64,000 nucleotides of DNA from Uliginosibacterium gangwonense DSM 18521 (GCF_000373965.1 NZ_KB892846.1:304861-368860), one strand, 5' to 3'. Counted from the stretch's first letter, positions 47,704-58,691 are shown. The notes: generated by a model not told the origin, from the letters alone. Numbers and translations: made by a program.

Positions 47704-49113
47704 TTAATATCCGCCGGTAGATTGTATATAGTTTTCGAAGCGGGTGTATTCGCCGAGGAAGGTCATGGCCACGGTGCCAGTAGGGCCGTTCCGGTGTTTA
47801 CCGATGATGAGTTCGGCCTTGCCCTTGTCTTCGGTATCCGGGTTATAGATCTCATCGCGGTAGACGAACATGATGATATCCGCATCTTGCTCGATAGCGC
47901 CAGATTCGCGCAAGTCAGACATCACCGGGCGTTTGTTGGGGCGTTGTTCCAGGCTTCGGTTCAACTGCGAGAGCGCCATGATGGGTACATGCAGTTCCTT
48001 GGCGAGCGACTTGATTGAGCGGGAGATTTCCGAGAGTTCTGCCGAACGGTTGTCGCTCTCTTTGTGGGACGTCATCAACTGGATGTAGTCGATCACGATC
48101 AGGCCCAGCCCACCACACTGGCGGTGCAGACGGCGGGCACGGGCGCGCAGATCAATGGGGTTCAGCCCCGGAGTCTCGTCGATAAAGATAGGGGCCTCGT
48201 GCAGGCGCCCCAGCGCGTAGGTGAGCTTTTGCCACTCATCATCGTTGAGCTGACCGGTGCGCAGTTTGTGCTGGTTCAGGCGCCCCACCGAAGAGATGAA
48301 ACGCATCGCCAACTGGGTGGCTGGCATTTCCATCGAGAATACGGCTACGGCCTTGCACGCTTCCAATGCCACAGACTCGGCCACGTTCAGCGCGAATGAG
48401 GTCTTGCCCATACCGGGGCGTCCGGCGACAACGATCATGTCGGTGGCCTGCAGGCCGGAGGTCATGGCATCCAGATCAGTCAAGCCTGTAGGAACCCCTG
48501 TGATGGCAGCGGGGCTGTCGCGGTCATAGAGTTCCTGGATACGCTCGACCACCTGCCCCAGCACGGGCTGGATGGCGACGAAACCGGCGTTTTGCTTGCT
48601 GCCTTCGTCACGAATGGCGAGAATCTTGGCTTCGGCTTCATCCAGAATGATATTGGCATCCCGCCCCGACGGGGTGAGCGCATTCCCGGCAATCTCATCC
48701 CCCACAGTGACGAGTTTGCGCAGAATCGCACGCTCGTGCAGGATTTCCGCGTAACGGCGGATGTTGGCCGCAGAGGGGGTGTTGTTGGCAATCTCACCCA
48801 GGTAGGCCAAGCCCCCTACGTGGGTAGCTTCGTTGTTCTTGTCCAGCGACTCGAACACAGTCACCACATCGGCAGGCTTGCCTGATTCGATGAGTTTGGC
48901 GATGTGCTGGAAGATGCGGCGGTGCTCGTCGCGGTAGAAATCCGCCTCATTAACCAGATCGCCCACGCGGTCCCAGGCGGTGTTATCCAGCAGCAGGCCA
49001 CCGAGCAAGGACTGCTCCGCCTCAATGGAATGCGGAGGGAGCTTGATCGCTGTAATCTCGGGGTCAGGCGCCCCACCTGCTTCGCCTTGTCCGTAGCGCC
49101 GTTTCTGAGCCAT
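47704..49113 (-). CDS. dnaB: Replicative DNA helicase DnaB
   Basis: 469 residues from the ATG at 49113, behind TGGAGTAGTT. N-terminal DnaB domain (LPPHSIEAEQSLLGGLLLDN) and C-terminal RecA-type ATPase with Walker A AGRPGMGKTSFALNVA, Walker B LGLIVIDYIQLM and the arginine-finger region RSAELSEISRSIK, plus the DNA-binding LSQLNRSLEQR. No intein. It follows the rplI operon after a bidirectional terminator. Confidence 0.97.
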   Translation of the reverse strand: MAQKRRYGQGEAGGAPDPEITAIKLPPHSIEAEQSLLGGLLLDNTAWDRVGDLVNEADFYRDEHRRIFQHIAKLIESGKPADVVTVFESLDKNNEATHVGGLAYLGEIANNTPSAANIRRYAEILHERAILRKLVTVGDEIAGNALTPSGRDANIILDEAEAKILAIRDEGSKQNAGFVAIQPVLGQVVERIQELYDRDSPAAITGVPTGLTDLDAMTSGLQATDMIVVAGRPGMGKTSFALNVAESVALEACKAVAVFSMEMPATQLAMRFISSVGRLNQHKLRTGQLNDDEWQKLTYALGRLHEAPIFIDETPGLNPIDLRARARRLHRQCGGLGLIVIDYIQLMTSHKESDNRSAELSEISRSIKSLAKELHVPIMALSQLNRSLEQRPNKRPVMSDLRESGAIEQDADIIMFVYRDEIYNPDTEDKGKAELIIGKHRNGPTGTVAMTFLGEYTRFENYIQSTGGY

Positions 49114-49217
49114 AACTACTCCAATAACAACCTGCACCCGCCGCACGATAATCGTCGTCAGGAAAAATAACCAAAGGCAGGAATCATACCCTCATCCCAT
49201 CCTGCCGTCCGCGCATG

Positions 49218-49245
49218 AAAAAGGGCTGCCGAAGCAGCCCTTTTT
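49218..49245. terminator. Bidirectional terminator after rplI
   Basis: Stem AAAAAGGGCTGC-cgaa-GCAGCCCTTTTT, perfect 12-bp. It separates the rpsF-priB-rpsR-rplI operon from dnaB; the T-runs serve both strands. Confidence 0.95.
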
Positions 49246-49283
49246 CCGAACTTTCCAACTCACGCCACAAGGCGTAGGCCAGA

Positions 49284-49733
49284 TTAGTGTTCGCCAGTCA
49301 CCGTGATGGCGACGTTCACCAGAACGTCAGTGTGCAGCGCCACTTCGATCTGGTATTCGCCCACCAACTTCAGCGGACCGTTCGGCAGGCGCACGCCAGC
49401 CTTTTCAACCGGGTGGCCTTGGGCTACCAGGACGTCGGCGATGTCGGCGTTGGTTACGGAACCGAACAGACGACCATCCACACCAGCCTTGCGGGCCAGC
49501 GTAACAGCCAGGCCTTCCATTTTTGCGGCGGCAGCCTGGGCAGCGACCAGCTTCTCGCCAGCAACGCGTTCGAGTTCAACGCGGCGAGCTTCGAACTCGG
49601 CCAAGTTAGCGGCGGTAGCGCGCTTGGCACGGCCGGTGGGGATCAGGAAGTTACGGGCGTAACCTTCCTTGACCTTCACCACGTCGCCAAGGTTGCCGAG
49701 GTTGACAACTTTTTCAAGCAGAATGATTTGCAT
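49284..49733 (-). CDS. rplI: 50S ribosomal protein L9
   Basis: 149 residues. N-terminal [20 protein letters not shown] and [20 protein letters not shown] are the L9 RNA-binding head; a long helix ([20 protein letters not shown]) and a C-terminal domain follow. Binds 23S rRNA domain V and bridges ribosomes. Fourth gene of the rpsF operon, 15 bp after rpsR. Confidence 0.98.
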   Translation of the reverse strand: MQIILLEKVVNLGNLGDVVKVKEGYARNFLIPTGRAKRATAANLAEFEARRVELERVAGEKLVAAQAAAAKMEGLAVTLARKAGVDGRLFGSVTNADIADVLVAQGHPVEKAGVRLPNGPLKLVGEYQIEVALHTDVLVNVAITVTGEH

Positions 49734-49748
49734 CGCGTGACTCCCGGA

Positions 49749-50021
49749 TTACTGGTGCAGATCGGTGTACGGCATCAGCGCGAGGAAACGGGCGCGCTTG
49801 ATGGCGGTGGACAGCTGGCGCTGATAGCCGGTCTTGGTCCCGGTAATACGCGCCGGCATGATCTTGCCGGTCTCGGTGATGAAATCCTTGAGCAGCTCGA
49901 CATCCTTGTAGTCGATCTCTTCAATCTTCTCGGCGGAGAAGCGGCAGAACTTGCGGCGCTTGAACAGGCCACGGTTGCCACCTCTGTCGTCCTTCTTCTT
50001 GGTCGTAGGTCTAAAAGCCAT
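49749..50021 (-). CDS. rpsR: 30S ribosomal protein S18
   Basis: 90 residues. [20 protein letters not shown] leads into the conserved core [20 protein letters not shown], then [20 protein letters not shown] and [17 protein letters not shown]. The N-terminal extension (about 15 residues) is somewhat longer than in E. coli S18. Its start overlaps priB by 11 bp. Confidence 0.98.
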   Translation of the reverse strand: MAFRPTTKKKDDRGGNRGLFKRRKFCRFSAEKIEEIDYKDVELLKDFITETGKIMPARITGTKTGYQRQLSTAIKRARFLALMPYTDLHQ

Positions 50022-50337
50022 GATGTATTCCTTCCATCAATTCAAAAGTTCTGATGTGCAACAAGGGCGTTCGGATCTTCGCACTGCGGGCATTCAAGAA
50101 GCCCTCTACGATCAACTCACATCCCAGGGGCAGTTTTTCGAACTGCTGGGCCAGCGGCCCCACTACCCTGACGGGTATTTCACAGCCTACATCCCGCTCC
50201 AGCCCGGCTTCTTCCTGCCGGGAAGTGTGTTCAATGCGGCAATCGAGCACAGCCTGTCTGGCTGGGGTCCACCGCAATGCGTCACGCGAGATGAGCCGCC
50301 CGGAAATCCTGATCGTATTAACTGCGAGCGTAGTCAC
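50011..50337 (-). CDS. priB: Primosomal replication protein PriB
   Basis: 108 residues with an OB fold: [40 protein letters not shown] and [11 protein letters not shown]. PriB is the ssDNA-binding primosome protein encoded between rpsF and rpsR in beta- and gammaproteobacteria. The stop lies inside the first codons of rpsR, giving an 11-bp overlap and likely translational coupling. It is slightly longer than the E. coli protein. Confidence 0.95.
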   Translation of the reverse strand: MTTLAVNTIRISGRLISRDALRWTPARQAVLDCRIEHTSRQEEAGLERDVGCEIPVRVVGPLAQQFEKLPLGCELIVEGFLNARSAKIRTPLLHIRTFELMEGIHHGF

Positions 50338-50354
50338 CCTCTATTTGCACAGAA

Positions 50355-50738
50355 TCAGACAGCATCTTCCGTCTTAACCTCTTCGGCAGCGGCAGCAGGC
50401 GCCGTCAGCGAGCGGGACTTCTCTTCCTTCATCATCGGGGAAGGAGCGGTAACAGCCTTCTTCATCTTGATGGTGAGGTGACGCAGAACAGCATCGTTGA
50501 ACTTGAATGCGTGTTCCATTTCGTCGAGGGTTTCCTGGTCGCACTCGATGTTCATCAGAACATAGTGGGCCTTGTGCACCTTCTGGATCGGGTAGGCCAA
50601 TTGACGACGGCCCCAGTCTTCCAGACGGTGGATCTGTCCATTGCGCGTGGCCACGGTGGCCTTGTAGCGCTCGATCATTGCGGGCACTTGCTCGCTTTGA
50701 TCCGGATGGACAATGAATACAATTTCATAGTGTCGCAT
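50355..50738 (-). CDS. rpsF: 30S ribosomal protein S6
   Basis: 127 residues from the ATG at 50738 ([20 protein letters not shown], behind AAGGAG). Conserved [28 protein letters not shown] and FNDAVLRHL. The C-terminal tail is Ala/Glu-rich ([16 protein letters not shown]); such tails in S6 are targets for RimK glutamylation in some bacteria. First gene of the rpsF-priB-rpsR-rplI operon. Confidence 0.97.
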   Translation of the reverse strand: MRHYEIVFIVHPDQSEQVPAMIERYKATVATRNGQIHRLEDWGRRQLAYPIQKVHKAHYVLMNIECDQETLDEMEHAFKFNDAVLRHLTIKMKKAVTAPSPMMKEEKSRSLTAPAAAAEEVKTEDAV

Positions 50739-50982
50739 GCAGACTCCTTGCGGGTTGATAACAGCTCCCCGGCATGCGTACCGGTAGAGCAAGGGAACTG
50801 AGGATTATAAACAATTTCAGCATTTTGTCCAAACATCTTCCTGCCCTCTCTGCAGATACGCACCTACCCGACACCAGACCAAAAGAGCACAAGCCTACAG
50901 TGCCTCAGGGGGCTCTTCTACACTCCCTGCTGGGGCCACAGTCTGTTTCGCTTCTGCACGCTCCAGCAAGCGAGAGGGAGCC

Positions 50983-52593
50983 ATGAAGGTCAATCTGCCA
51001 GTTTCGCAAAATGAAATCCGGCTTGAACCGGGCAAACCAATTGTTACCAAGACTGATCTGAAGGGGCAGATCACCTATGCGAACAATTCCTTTGTAGCCA
51101 TCAGCGGTTTCAGCCGTGAGGAGTTACTCGGGTCCAGTCACAACATCGTGCGCCACCCGGATATGCCACCGGAGGCCTTTGCAGATTTGTGGCGCACCCT
51201 CAAGGCCGGCATGCCGTGGCGGGGTTTGGTAAAAAACCGGACAAAGGCGGGTGACTTCTACTGGGTGGATGCCTTTGTGACGCCAATAACCGAACACGGG
51301 CGCACGGTGGGTTATATCTCGGTGCGCACACCCCCTTCCCGCGAGCAAGTCAGCACTGCCCAGGTGCTGATTCAGGATGTGTGCGCAAAACGCCGCAGTT
51401 ATCCCGCCACCACGATTGCGAAGCACACCAACTGGTTTTTCCCAACACTGATGGGGGCAAGCATTGCAACGGCTGTACTCGGCATCATTGGCGCAAGTCT
51501 TGGCGGCGCTGTAGGCCTCACCCTGGCAGGCATTACCGCGCTGTTGATCATCGCCTTGCCGCTGAGCCTGCGGTACTGGCTGTTTACGCCAATCAGGCAG
51601 TTGCAACACACGCTGCAATGCATTGATGAAGGTCGACTGAACGAATCCTCCCCGCGCCCACGCGGGGTCTTGGTGGGGCTGGCGCTTCAGGTCGAGGCCC
51701 TGCGTGTCCATCTGCAGGCCACCTTCTGTGATGTGATGCTCGGGGCGGAGAACGTTGCCGAACAAGCCCAGACGCTCAAGCGTGATATGAGCGGAATGGT
51801 TGACGCCACTCAGACCCAAGGCAAAGAACTCAGCGATGTAGCCGCCTCAGTGGAAGAAATGGGCGTAACCGTTGAAGAGATCTCCGAGAACACCACCCAC
51901 AGCCAGCACGCAGCCAAAGCCACACAAACGCTGGCAGAAGAAGGGCACGAAGCCATCCACCGCCAGCTTGAGTCCGCACAAGGTCTGATTGCCCAGACGA
52001 AATCCTCACAGGAGCTGATTTTGCGGGTCAGCGCCTCCATCGGAGAAATATCCGCGATCACCAATCTGATCAACGAAATTGCCGATCAGACGAACCTGCT
52101 CTCCCTGAATGCCGCCATTGAAGCAGCCCGCGCAGGAGAACACGGGCGCGGCTTTGCCATTGTGGCAGACGAGGTTCGCAAACTGGCCGAGAGCACAGCC
52201 AAGAGCACCCGCAGCATCGCCGGCACAATAGACTCGGTACGTAACGCGGCTGACGACGCAGTACATGCCATGGAACAGGTGATGCGTGATGTGGAAAGCA
52301 ACACCCAGGAGATCAAGGCCATGCGGCAGCGCCTGGATCAGATCGTTTCCTCCAGCCAGAACGCAGAAACCCAGGCTGACAACGTTAAAAGCATGCTCAC
52401 CCAGCAAACGATTGCCACGCATCAGATTGCATACACCATGGAACGCATATCTGCCACGGTGGAAAGCAACAATACCGCCATCAATCAGGTCGATAATTCC
52501 TGCCAGTCCCTTTCATTCACAGCTGCCGAGCTGAAACGTCTGGTCGAACACATGCGTTCGGCACTGAATACCACCCACGGCGGCCAGGCTTGA
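50983..52593 (+). CDS. PAS-containing chemoreceptor (Aer-like)
   Basis: 536 residues, no signal peptide. PAS domain at about residues 20-120 ([50 protein letters not shown]), of the FAD/heme-type redox-sensing class typical of Aer. A hydrophobic anchor at about 155-200 holds two helices ([38 protein letters not shown]), then a HAMP-like linker. The signalling domain tip is [20 protein letters not shown], then [20 protein letters not shown]. It probably senses oxygen or redox state. Ends immediately against the convergent diguanylate cyclase stop. Confidence 0.94.
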   Translation: MKVNLPVSQNEIRLEPGKPIVTKTDLKGQITYANNSFVAISGFSREELLGSSHNIVRHPDMPPEAFADLWRTLKAGMPWRGLVKNRTKAGDFYWVDAFVTPITEHGRTVGYISVRTPPSREQVSTAQVLIQDVCAKRRSYPATTIAKHTNWFFPTLMGASIATAVLGIIGASLGGAVGLTLAGITALLIIALPLSLRYWLFTPIRQLQHTLQCIDEGRLNESSPRPRGVLVGLALQVEALRVHLQATFCDVMLGAENVAEQAQTLKRDMSGMVDATQTQGKELSDVAASVEEMGVTVEEISENTTHSQHAAKATQTLAEEGHEAIHRQLESAQGLIAQTKSSQELILRVSASIGEISAITNLINEIADQTNLLSLNAAIEAARAGEHGRGFAIVADEVRKLAESTAKSTRSIAGTIDSVRNAADDAVHAMEQVMRDVESNTQEIKAMRQRLDQIVSSSQNAETQADNVKSMLTQQTIATHQIAYTMERISATVESNNTAINQVDNSCQSLSFTAAELKRLVEHMRSALNTTHGGQA

Positions 52594-53466
52594 TTAGCGC
52601 TTACGCCGCAAGGGCGCGGCAATCGTCGACATCAAGGTGGAGAGCTGATCGCTGAACCCGTGCTGGGAGGGCTGGGTAATCTCAAGGAATACATTGCTGC
52701 CTTCGGTGCGTAGTTGCGTCATCACCACCAGACGGCTCATGATGCGGTCGCGCCCCTGCTGCTTGGCCATGTAGAGGTAGCTATCGGCCTCGCGGATCAG
52801 GGTGTCATAGTCGCCTTGGCCGCTGTAGGCGCTCACACCAAAGCTGGCCGTCACCACGCCGGCCTTTCGCATCGGGTGCTGCTTGATGGTGCGGCGCATG
52901 CGATCGGCAATCTTCATCGCCCCCTCGGTATCCGTTTCCGGGCAGATCAACAGGAATTCCTCGCCACCCCAGCGGCCAAAGTGGTCTGAAATCCGCATCC
53001 TGCGCCGCACGCGACGGGCTATTGCGGCCAGCACCACGTCTCCGATGCCATGCCCAAAGTTGTCGTTGATTCGCTTGAAATGGTCCACGTCAATCATCAC
53101 CACAGAGAGCGGGCGGCCATAGCGCAAGGCGCGGTCGAATTCATGCGCCAGTAGGCTTTCGATTTTGCGCCGGTTGTGCAGACCGGTCAGCACGTCCGTC
53201 TCGGCTTCCGCCAGCAACATGCTGATCTCATGCCAGCGTCGCTGTGCGTAGATGACCAGCACAAACCCGACCAGGGCAAACCACACCAGCACCTTGTCGG
53301 GCGCCAGTTCGGGGGTCAGCCGCCAGAACCCGGCAAGAACCTGGTTATCCAGACGTGACAACGCCGCAGCACTGGCGATCACCGCCACCCATGCGGCCAG
53401 CAGATCCAGCAGCCTTGTGCGGTGGTCCTGCAACCATCGCTGGAAGATGCGCCCTGATCCCTTCAT
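52594..53466 (-). CDS. Membrane diguanylate cyclase (GGEEF)
   Basis: 290 residues from the ATG at 53466; longer starts are open but not well placed. Two hydrophobic helices (LLDLLAAWVAVIASAAALSR and KVLVWFALVGFVLVIYA), then a GGDEF domain: LTGLHNRRKIESLL, VVMIDVDHFKRINDNFGHG, GRWGGEEFLLICPETD and SFGVSAYSG. The catalytic motif is intact, so it should make c-di-GMP. No RxxD inhibitory site was noticed before GGEEF. Convergent with the PAS chemoreceptor: stops at 52591-52593 and 52594-52596, with no gap. Confidence 0.93.
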   Translation of the reverse strand: MKGSGRIFQRWLQDHRTRLLDLLAAWVAVIASAAALSRLDNQVLAGFWRLTPELAPDKVLVWFALVGFVLVIYAQRRWHEISMLLAEAETDVLTGLHNRRKIESLLAHEFDRALRYGRPLSVVMIDVDHFKRINDNFGHGIGDVVLAAIARRVRRRMRISDHFGRWGGEEFLLICPETDTEGAMKIADRMRRTIKQHPMRKAGVVTASFGVSAYSGQGDYDTLIREADSYLYMAKQQGRDRIMSRLVVMTQLRTEGSNVFLEITQPSQHGFSDQLSTLMSTIAAPLRRKR

Positions 53467-53637
53467 CACGCCCCCGGAGACAGGAAACATCCGGCTTAAC
53501 GGCATGCGGCGGCCTGGACTGGAACGCTTGCGACAATTGTTTGCGTCCCACGCGCTGGGGATAAGTGCCGAAGCCTTGGCGACTTCGGCCCTGGCGCCCC
53601 AACCGCCCAGACGGGCAAGACAAAACAAGGGCGTGCT

Positions 53638-54588
53638 TCAGCCCGTGATTGGCAGCAAGAAATCGCTGGCGATCCGATTTCCCAGGTCGTTGATACGCTC
53701 GATAAAGCGGGTCAGGTAGGCATGCAGGCCCGCCTCCAGCACATCGTCGATCCGCCCGTAACGCAAGCCCGAGGCTAACTCGCCCGCGCGTCGCAACGTC
53801 TCGCGCGAGCGCTGATTGGCTACGATATCCAGGAAGTTGCAGACCTCTGACGAGCAGTAGGCCAATGAACGTGGCATACTGGGGTCAAGAATCAGCAATT
53901 CCGCCACACGGGAAGGCACAATCAGATCCCGATACACCTTGCGGTAGATTTCAAAAGCCGATACCGAGTGCAGCAAGGCGCTCCACTGGTAATACTCGCC
54001 CGCTTCATCCCGCCGAGGGGCTTCTTCGATGAAACTGTATTTCACATCCAGAATGCGGGCGGTATTGTCGGCACGTTCGATAAAAGTCCCCAGGCGCAGG
54101 AAGCAGTTGGCCTCGTCACGCATCATGGTGGCGAAACTCACGCCCCGGAACTGGTGCGAACGCAACTTGACCCATTCAAAAAAGGCGTCCAGCTCATCGG
54201 CATCCAGCGGATCAAGCTGGTATTCACGCAGCTTCAACCAAGTGGCATTGATCGTTTCCCACAATTCGGCTGTCAACGTGCCACGCACGGCATGCGCGTT
54301 TTCCCGCGCCAGACGCAGGCAGGAATAGATACTCCCCAGGTTTTTGCGATCCAAAGCCATGAAGTGCACCACGTTACGGGCGCTCACTTCGTCATAACGC
54401 TGTTGATAAGCTTCCAGCAAACCGATGGAATCCAGCGTGGCAAGCCACAGGCGCTCCACTTCATGCTCGCTTTGCGGCATCAAGGACATGCGATTATTCA
54501 CATCCAGCATGCGGGCAAGATTTTCGGCGCGTTCAATATAGCGCGCCATCCAGTAGATATGATCGGCGGTACGCGACAGCATGCTCAT
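53638..54588 (-). CDS. Alpha-E domain protein
   Basis: 316 residues, largely helical. Recognised by MLSRTADHIYWMARYIERAE, NLARMLDVNNRMSLMP, FMALDRKNLGSIYSCLRLAR, TLIERADNTARILDVKY-type repeats (FIERADNTARILDVKY present) and LDIVANQRSRETLRRAG. Alpha-E proteins form a system with circularly permuted ATP-grasp proteins and transglutaminase-like proteins, thought to ligate peptides or amino acids. Its ATG overlaps the ATP-grasp stop by 4 bp (ATGA). Confidence 0.92.
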   Translation of the reverse strand: MSMLSRTADHIYWMARYIERAENLARMLDVNNRMSLMPQSEHEVERLWLATLDSIGLLEAYQQRYDEVSARNVVHFMALDRKNLGSIYSCLRLARENAHAVRGTLTAELWETINATWLKLREYQLDPLDADELDAFFEWVKLRSHQFRGVSFATMMRDEANCFLRLGTFIERADNTARILDVKYSFIEEAPRRDEAGEYYQWSALLHSVSAFEIYRKVYRDLIVPSRVAELLILDPSMPRSLAYCSSEVCNFLDIVANQRSRETLRRAGELASGLRYGRIDDVLEAGLHAYLTRFIERINDLGNRIASDFLLPITG

Positions 54589-56042
54589 TCCTCCAGAACC
54601 CAGGTATCCTTTGTACCCCCGCCTTGCGAGGAATTCACCACCAGCGAGCCCTCCTTGAGTGCCACCCGCGTCAGCCCGCCAGGAACGAAGCGCACCTCAT
54701 TACCCGAGAGAACAAAGGGGCGCAGGTCAAGATGGCGCGGAGCAATGCCGCTGTCCACAAAGGTTGGGCAGGTCGACAAAGCCAGGGTCGGCTGGGCAAT
54801 GTATTTTTCAGGGTTAAGCAGAATCCGGGCGCGGAAATCCTCTATCTGCGCAGCCGTCGATGCAGGGCCGACCAGCATGCCATAGCCCCCTGCCCCATGC
54901 ACCTCCTTGACCACCAGCTCCGGCAGGTGTTCCAGCACATAGGCCAGATCATCCGCCTTGCGCAGCATGTAGGTGGGCACGTTGTTCAATACCGGCTTTT
55001 CACCCAGGTAGAAGCGCACCATGTCAGGCACATAGGGGTAAATTGATTTATCATCCGCCACCCCCGTGCCAATGGCATTGGAGAGCGTGACATTTCCCGC
55101 CCGGTAGGCCGACAGTAACCCTGGCACCCCCAGCATGGAATCAGGCCGGAATGCGAGCGGATCGAGAAAATCGTCATCAATACGCCGGTAGATCACATCC
55201 ACCCGGCGCGGCCCCTGGGTAGTACGCATGAATACCTGCTCATTGCGCACAAACAGATCCCGCCCTTCCACCAATTCCACGCCCATCTGCTGGGCCAGGA
55301 AGGCATGTTCAAAATAGGCGCTGTTGAAGCTACCCGGAGTGAGTACTACCACAGTAGGGTCGAGCACACCCTTGGGAGCCACCGCACGCAAGGTATCCAA
55401 TAGCAGATCGGGATAATGCTCGACGGGTGCAACCCGGTTCCTGGCAAAGAGTTCGGGAAAAAGCCGCATCATCATCTTGCGGTTTTCGATCATGTAACTC
55501 ACACCGGAGGGCACGCGCAGATTGTCTTCCAGCACGTAGAACTCGCCCTCGCCCGCGCGCACGATATCCACCCCGGCAATGGCGGCGTAGATATCTCCTG
55601 GCACATCCACGCCCTGCATCTCGGGCCGGTACTGGGCGTTGGCAAGCACCTGTTCGGCGGGAATCAGCCCGGCCTTGAGGATTTCCTGATCGTGGTAGAT
55701 GTCACGGATAAACGCGTTCAGCGCCTTCACCCGCTGGCGCAAGCCGGTGGCCAGCGCCGACCATTCTTGCGCGGGAATGATGCGTGGGATCACATCGAAG
55801 GGGATCAGGCGCTCGGCCCCGGCTTCATCACCATACACCGCAAAGGTGATGCCGGAGCGATGAAACAACGCGTCTGCCTCGTGTCGCTTGCGGGCCATGC
55901 GATCAGCGGGGATGCCGTCAAACCACTTTACATAGCCCTGGTAATGGCTGCGGACTTCGCCCCCGGCAGAAGTCATCTCGTCATAAAAACGCGGACGTGA
56001 CGCAAACCCTTTGCTGCTCTTTTGTTCTTGGGATAAAGCCAC
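54585..56042 (-). CDS. Circularly permuted type 2 ATP-grasp protein
   Basis: 485 residues. MALSQEQKSSKGFASRPRFY leads into FDGIPADRMARKRHEADALF, PFDVIPRIIPAQEWSALATG, EGEFYVLEDNLRVPSGVSYM, PGSFNSAYFEHAFLAQQMGV, DVIYRRIDDDFLDPLAFRPD and LVVKEVHGAGGYGMLVGPAS. The permuted ATP-grasp motifs GPxxDPTVVVLTPG and AGGYG are readable. It forms an operon with the alpha-E protein (4-bp overlap) and probably catalyses an ATP-dependent amide ligation. Transglutaminase and proteasome-type partners, often nearby, are not in this window. Confidence 0.92.
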   Translation of the reverse strand: MALSQEQKSSKGFASRPRFYDEMTSAGGEVRSHYQGYVKWFDGIPADRMARKRHEADALFHRSGITFAVYGDEAGAERLIPFDVIPRIIPAQEWSALATGLRQRVKALNAFIRDIYHDQEILKAGLIPAEQVLANAQYRPEMQGVDVPGDIYAAIAGVDIVRAGEGEFYVLEDNLRVPSGVSYMIENRKMMMRLFPELFARNRVAPVEHYPDLLLDTLRAVAPKGVLDPTVVVLTPGSFNSAYFEHAFLAQQMGVELVEGRDLFVRNEQVFMRTTQGPRRVDVIYRRIDDDFLDPLAFRPDSMLGVPGLLSAYRAGNVTLSNAIGTGVADDKSIYPYVPDMVRFYLGEKPVLNNVPTYMLRKADDLAYVLEHLPELVVKEVHGAGGYGMLVGPASTAAQIEDFRARILLNPEKYIAQPTLALSTCPTFVDSGIAPRHLDLRPFVLSGNEVRFVPGGLTRVALKEGSLVVNSSQGGGTKDTWVLEE

Positions 56043-56193
56043 CTGTCTCTCCTGTCGGCCTTGTTGTCGCCTGAACAGACTTCAGCGAGAAACGTGCCAT
56101 CCCAAACAGGCTAGAGAAATCAGGTTTCATCCACCCAAACATGCCCAACTTGGTGCATTGACAGGAGGGTGCATCCAGCTTGGTGCCTGAAAA

Positions 56194-57399
56194 TCAGTGC
56201 TTTGCCTCATCCTGGGCCAGCAAGGTAGCAAGATGCGCCACGATGCCTTGTGAAACAATCGATTTGGGCGCACGGGGCAAAGGGTGGCGGCCTGCGTCGT
56301 CATACAGGATCACCGTGTTTTCATCCCCACCCATGCCATCCTGCACCAGATTGCCCACCACCAGCGGCAGGCGCTTGCGGCTGCGCTTCTGCTCGGCGTA
56401 GCTGTCCAGATCCTGGCTCTCGGCGGCAAATCCCACACAAAACGGCGCGGCAGGCAGACTGGCGACTTCAGCCAGAATATCTGGGTTCAAATCCAGCTCG
56501 ATCACCGGCGCCTGCCCAGCGGTTTTCTTGATCTTGTTCTCGGCACTCTGGCGTGGCCGGAAGTCCGCCACCGCCGCCACACCAATGAACACCTGCGCAG
56601 CCCCTACGCGTTGCATCACCGCCTGATACATCTCCTGCGCGGTGTGTACGCTGATGCACTCCACCCCATGCGGCACCTCCAGCGCCACCGGGCCGCTCAC
56701 CAGTTGCACCCTGGCGCCAGCCTGCGCGCAGGCACGTGCCAGGGCATAGCCCATCTTGCCCGAAGAAATATTGGTGATACCGCGCACCGGATCAATCGGC
56801 TCATAGGTCGGCCCAGCCGTCATCACGACAGTTTTGCCTGCCAGCAGCTTGGGTTGGAAAAATCCGATCAGGGCTTCGCGGATCGCTTCGGGCTCCATCA
56901 TCCGCCCCTCCCCGACCTCACCACAGGCTTGCGAGCCTGAATCCGGCCCCAGAATCTCGATACCATCGGCGCGCAGTTGAGCCACATTGCGTTGCGTTGC
57001 CGGGTTGTGCCACATCTGGCGGTTCATCGCCGGGGCCACCAGCAAGGGGCAATCCCGCGCCAGGCACAGTGTAGAGAGGAGATCGTCGGCAATCCCGTTG
57101 GCAAGCTTGGCCAAGGTGTTGGCACTGGCCGGAACAATCAGCAGCGCGTCAGCAGAGCGGCTCAGATCGATGTGTGACATGTTGTTGGCACGGCGATCAT
57201 CCCAGGGATCAAGCCACACCGGATGGCCGGAGAGGGCCTGGAAAGTCAGCGGCGTCACAAACCGGGCGCCGTTCTCGGTCATCACCACATGCACCTCGGC
57301 GCCAGCCTTGCCCAGCAGGCGCACCAACTCCGCCGCCTTGTAGGCGGCAATTCCGCCCGTCACACCCAATACGATGCGCTTGCCTGCAAGTTCTGTCAT
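56194..57399 (-). CDS. coaBC: Bifunctional phosphopantothenoylcysteine decarboxylase/synthetase CoaBC
   Basis: 401 residues from the ATG at 57399; the upstream in-frame extension crosses radC. The N-terminal CoaC flavodoxin-like decarboxylase has [53 protein letters not shown] and [15 protein letters not shown]. The C-terminal CoaB synthetase has [37 protein letters not shown] and [10 protein letters not shown]. Converts 4'-phosphopantothenate to 4'-phosphopantetheine with cysteine. It diverges from radC; the start codons are 104 bp apart. Confidence 0.96.
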   Translation of the reverse strand: MTELAGKRIVLGVTGGIAAYKAAELVRLLGKAGAEVHVVMTENGARFVTPLTFQALSGHPVWLDPWDDRRANNMSHIDLSRSADALLIVPASANTLAKLANGIADDLLSTLCLARDCPLLVAPAMNRQMWHNPATQRNVAQLRADGIEILGPDSGSQACGEVGEGRMMEPEAIREALIGFFQPKLLAGKTVVMTAGPTYEPIDPVRGITNISSGKMGYALARACAQAGARVQLVSGPVALEVPHGVECISVHTAQEMYQAVMQRVGAAQVFIGVAAVADFRPRQSAENKIKKTAGQAPVIELDLNPDILAEVASLPAAPFCVGFAAESQDLDSYAEQKRSRKRLPLVVGNLVQDGMGGDENTVILYDDAGRHPLPRAPKSIVSQGIVAHLATLLAQDEAKH

Positions 57400-57502
57400 C
57401 TTTAATGCATCCAGATTAGTTATACGATGTGCAAATAGCATGGCCCCATCGATAGAGGGGTGCCCGAAGAACAATTCTAGCGCCTATAAGGACAAGCACA
57501 CC

Positions 57503-58186
57503 ATGGCGATTACTGATTGGCCCGAAGATGAACGTCCCCGCGAACGCTTGCTGCGCCAAGGAGCCGGGGCCTTATCCGATGCAGAACTGCTCGCCATTTT
57601 CCTGCGGGTGGGCGTCAAAGGCAAAAGTGCCGTCGATCTGGCGCGTGACCTGCTCGGGCATTTTGGCGGACTGGGGCAGCTATACGCCGCACCACTGACC
57701 GAGTTCCGCGCTTTTCCCGGCATGGGGGAGGCGAAATTTGCCCAACTCCAGGCCGTGATGGAGATGGCCCGGCGTGCGCTCAGTGAAAAGCTCAAGGCCC
57801 GTAGCGTGCTGGATTCCTCCCAGGCGGTGCGCGACTGGCTGCAACTGCATCTAGCCCACCTTCCTCACGAGGTCTTCATGGTGCTGCTGCTGGATGCGCA
57901 GAACCAGCTCATCAGCGCCCATGAACTCTTTCGCGGTACTTTGACGCAAACCAGCGTCTACCCGCGTGAGGTAGTCAAGCTTGCCCTGGCGAACAACGCA
58001 GCCAGCACGATTTTCGCCCACAACCATCCATCGGGCGTTTCTGAACCCAGTCATTCCGACCAACACCTCACCCACACCTTGAATCAGGCGCTGGGGCTGG
58101 TGGATGTGCGCGTGCTGGATCACTTTGTAGTCTGTGCGGGCAGCCCGGCACTTTCATTTGCCGAGCGCGGCATGCTGCAAATGTAG
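57503..58186 (+). CDS. radC: RadC/YicR family JAMM protein
   Basis: 227 residues from the ATG at 57503 behind ATAAGGACA. The N-terminal helix-hairpin-helix-like region ([40 protein letters not shown]) precedes the JAMM/MPN+ metalloprotease-like domain with [16 protein letters not shown] (HxHPSGxxxPSxxD), and VLDHFVV. Once thought to be a repair protein, its function remains uncertain. Divergent from coaBC. Confidence 0.93.
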   Translation: MAITDWPEDERPRERLLRQGAGALSDAELLAIFLRVGVKGKSAVDLARDLLGHFGGLGQLYAAPLTEFRAFPGMGEAKFAQLQAVMEMARRALSEKLKARSVLDSSQAVRDWLQLHLAHLPHEVFMVLLLDAQNQLISAHELFRGTLTQTSVYPREVVKLALANNAASTIFAHNHPSGVSEPSHSDQHLTHTLNQALGLVDVRVLDHFVVCAGSPALSFAERGMLQM

Positions 58187-58421
58187 TAGACTGTCTGCTT
58201 CTTATCGAGGGTGTTTCTGCCAGAACCTGGTCAGGATCTGTGGCGAGAGGACACCAATGGCGTGCAAAGCGGCGCAAAAGCAGCATTTTTGCGCTGCGCA
58301 CGAGCACCAATACACGCCCTCTCAGTAAGATCATGAATAGGTTCGAAAAGAAGTGCTTGATTCCTTGCACTTGACCCGCGTATAATCAGCGGCTTTTCGG
58401 AACCACCTACCGGAGCGAGAT

Positions 58422-58658
58422 ATGTCTCGAGTATGTATTGTCACGGGCAAAGCCCCGATGGTGGGGAACAACGTTTCCCACGCCAACAACAAAACCAAGC
58501 GCCGTTTCCTGCCCAACCTGCAGAACCGTCGCTTCTGGGTCGAATCTGAAAACCGCTGGGTCAGCCTGCGTGTTTCCAATGCTGGTCTGCGGACCATCGA
58601 CAAGAAGGGCATCGAAGTCATTCTGGCCGAGCTGCGTGCGCGCGGCGAGAAGGTCTGA
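58422..58658 (+). CDS. rpmB: 50S ribosomal protein L28
   Basis: 78 residues. [20 protein letters not shown] (the usual start is MSRVCQVTGK), then [37 protein letters not shown]. Ribosome site GGAGCGAG. No Zn-binding CxxC pair is present. First of the rpmB-rpmG pair. Confidence 0.97.
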   Translation: MSRVCIVTGKAPMVGNNVSHANNKTKRRFLPNLQNRRFWVESENRWVSLRVSNAGLRTIDKKGIEVILAELRARGEKV

Positions 58659-58691
58659 CCCCTCGACCCACACTGAATAGCGGAGATCAAA

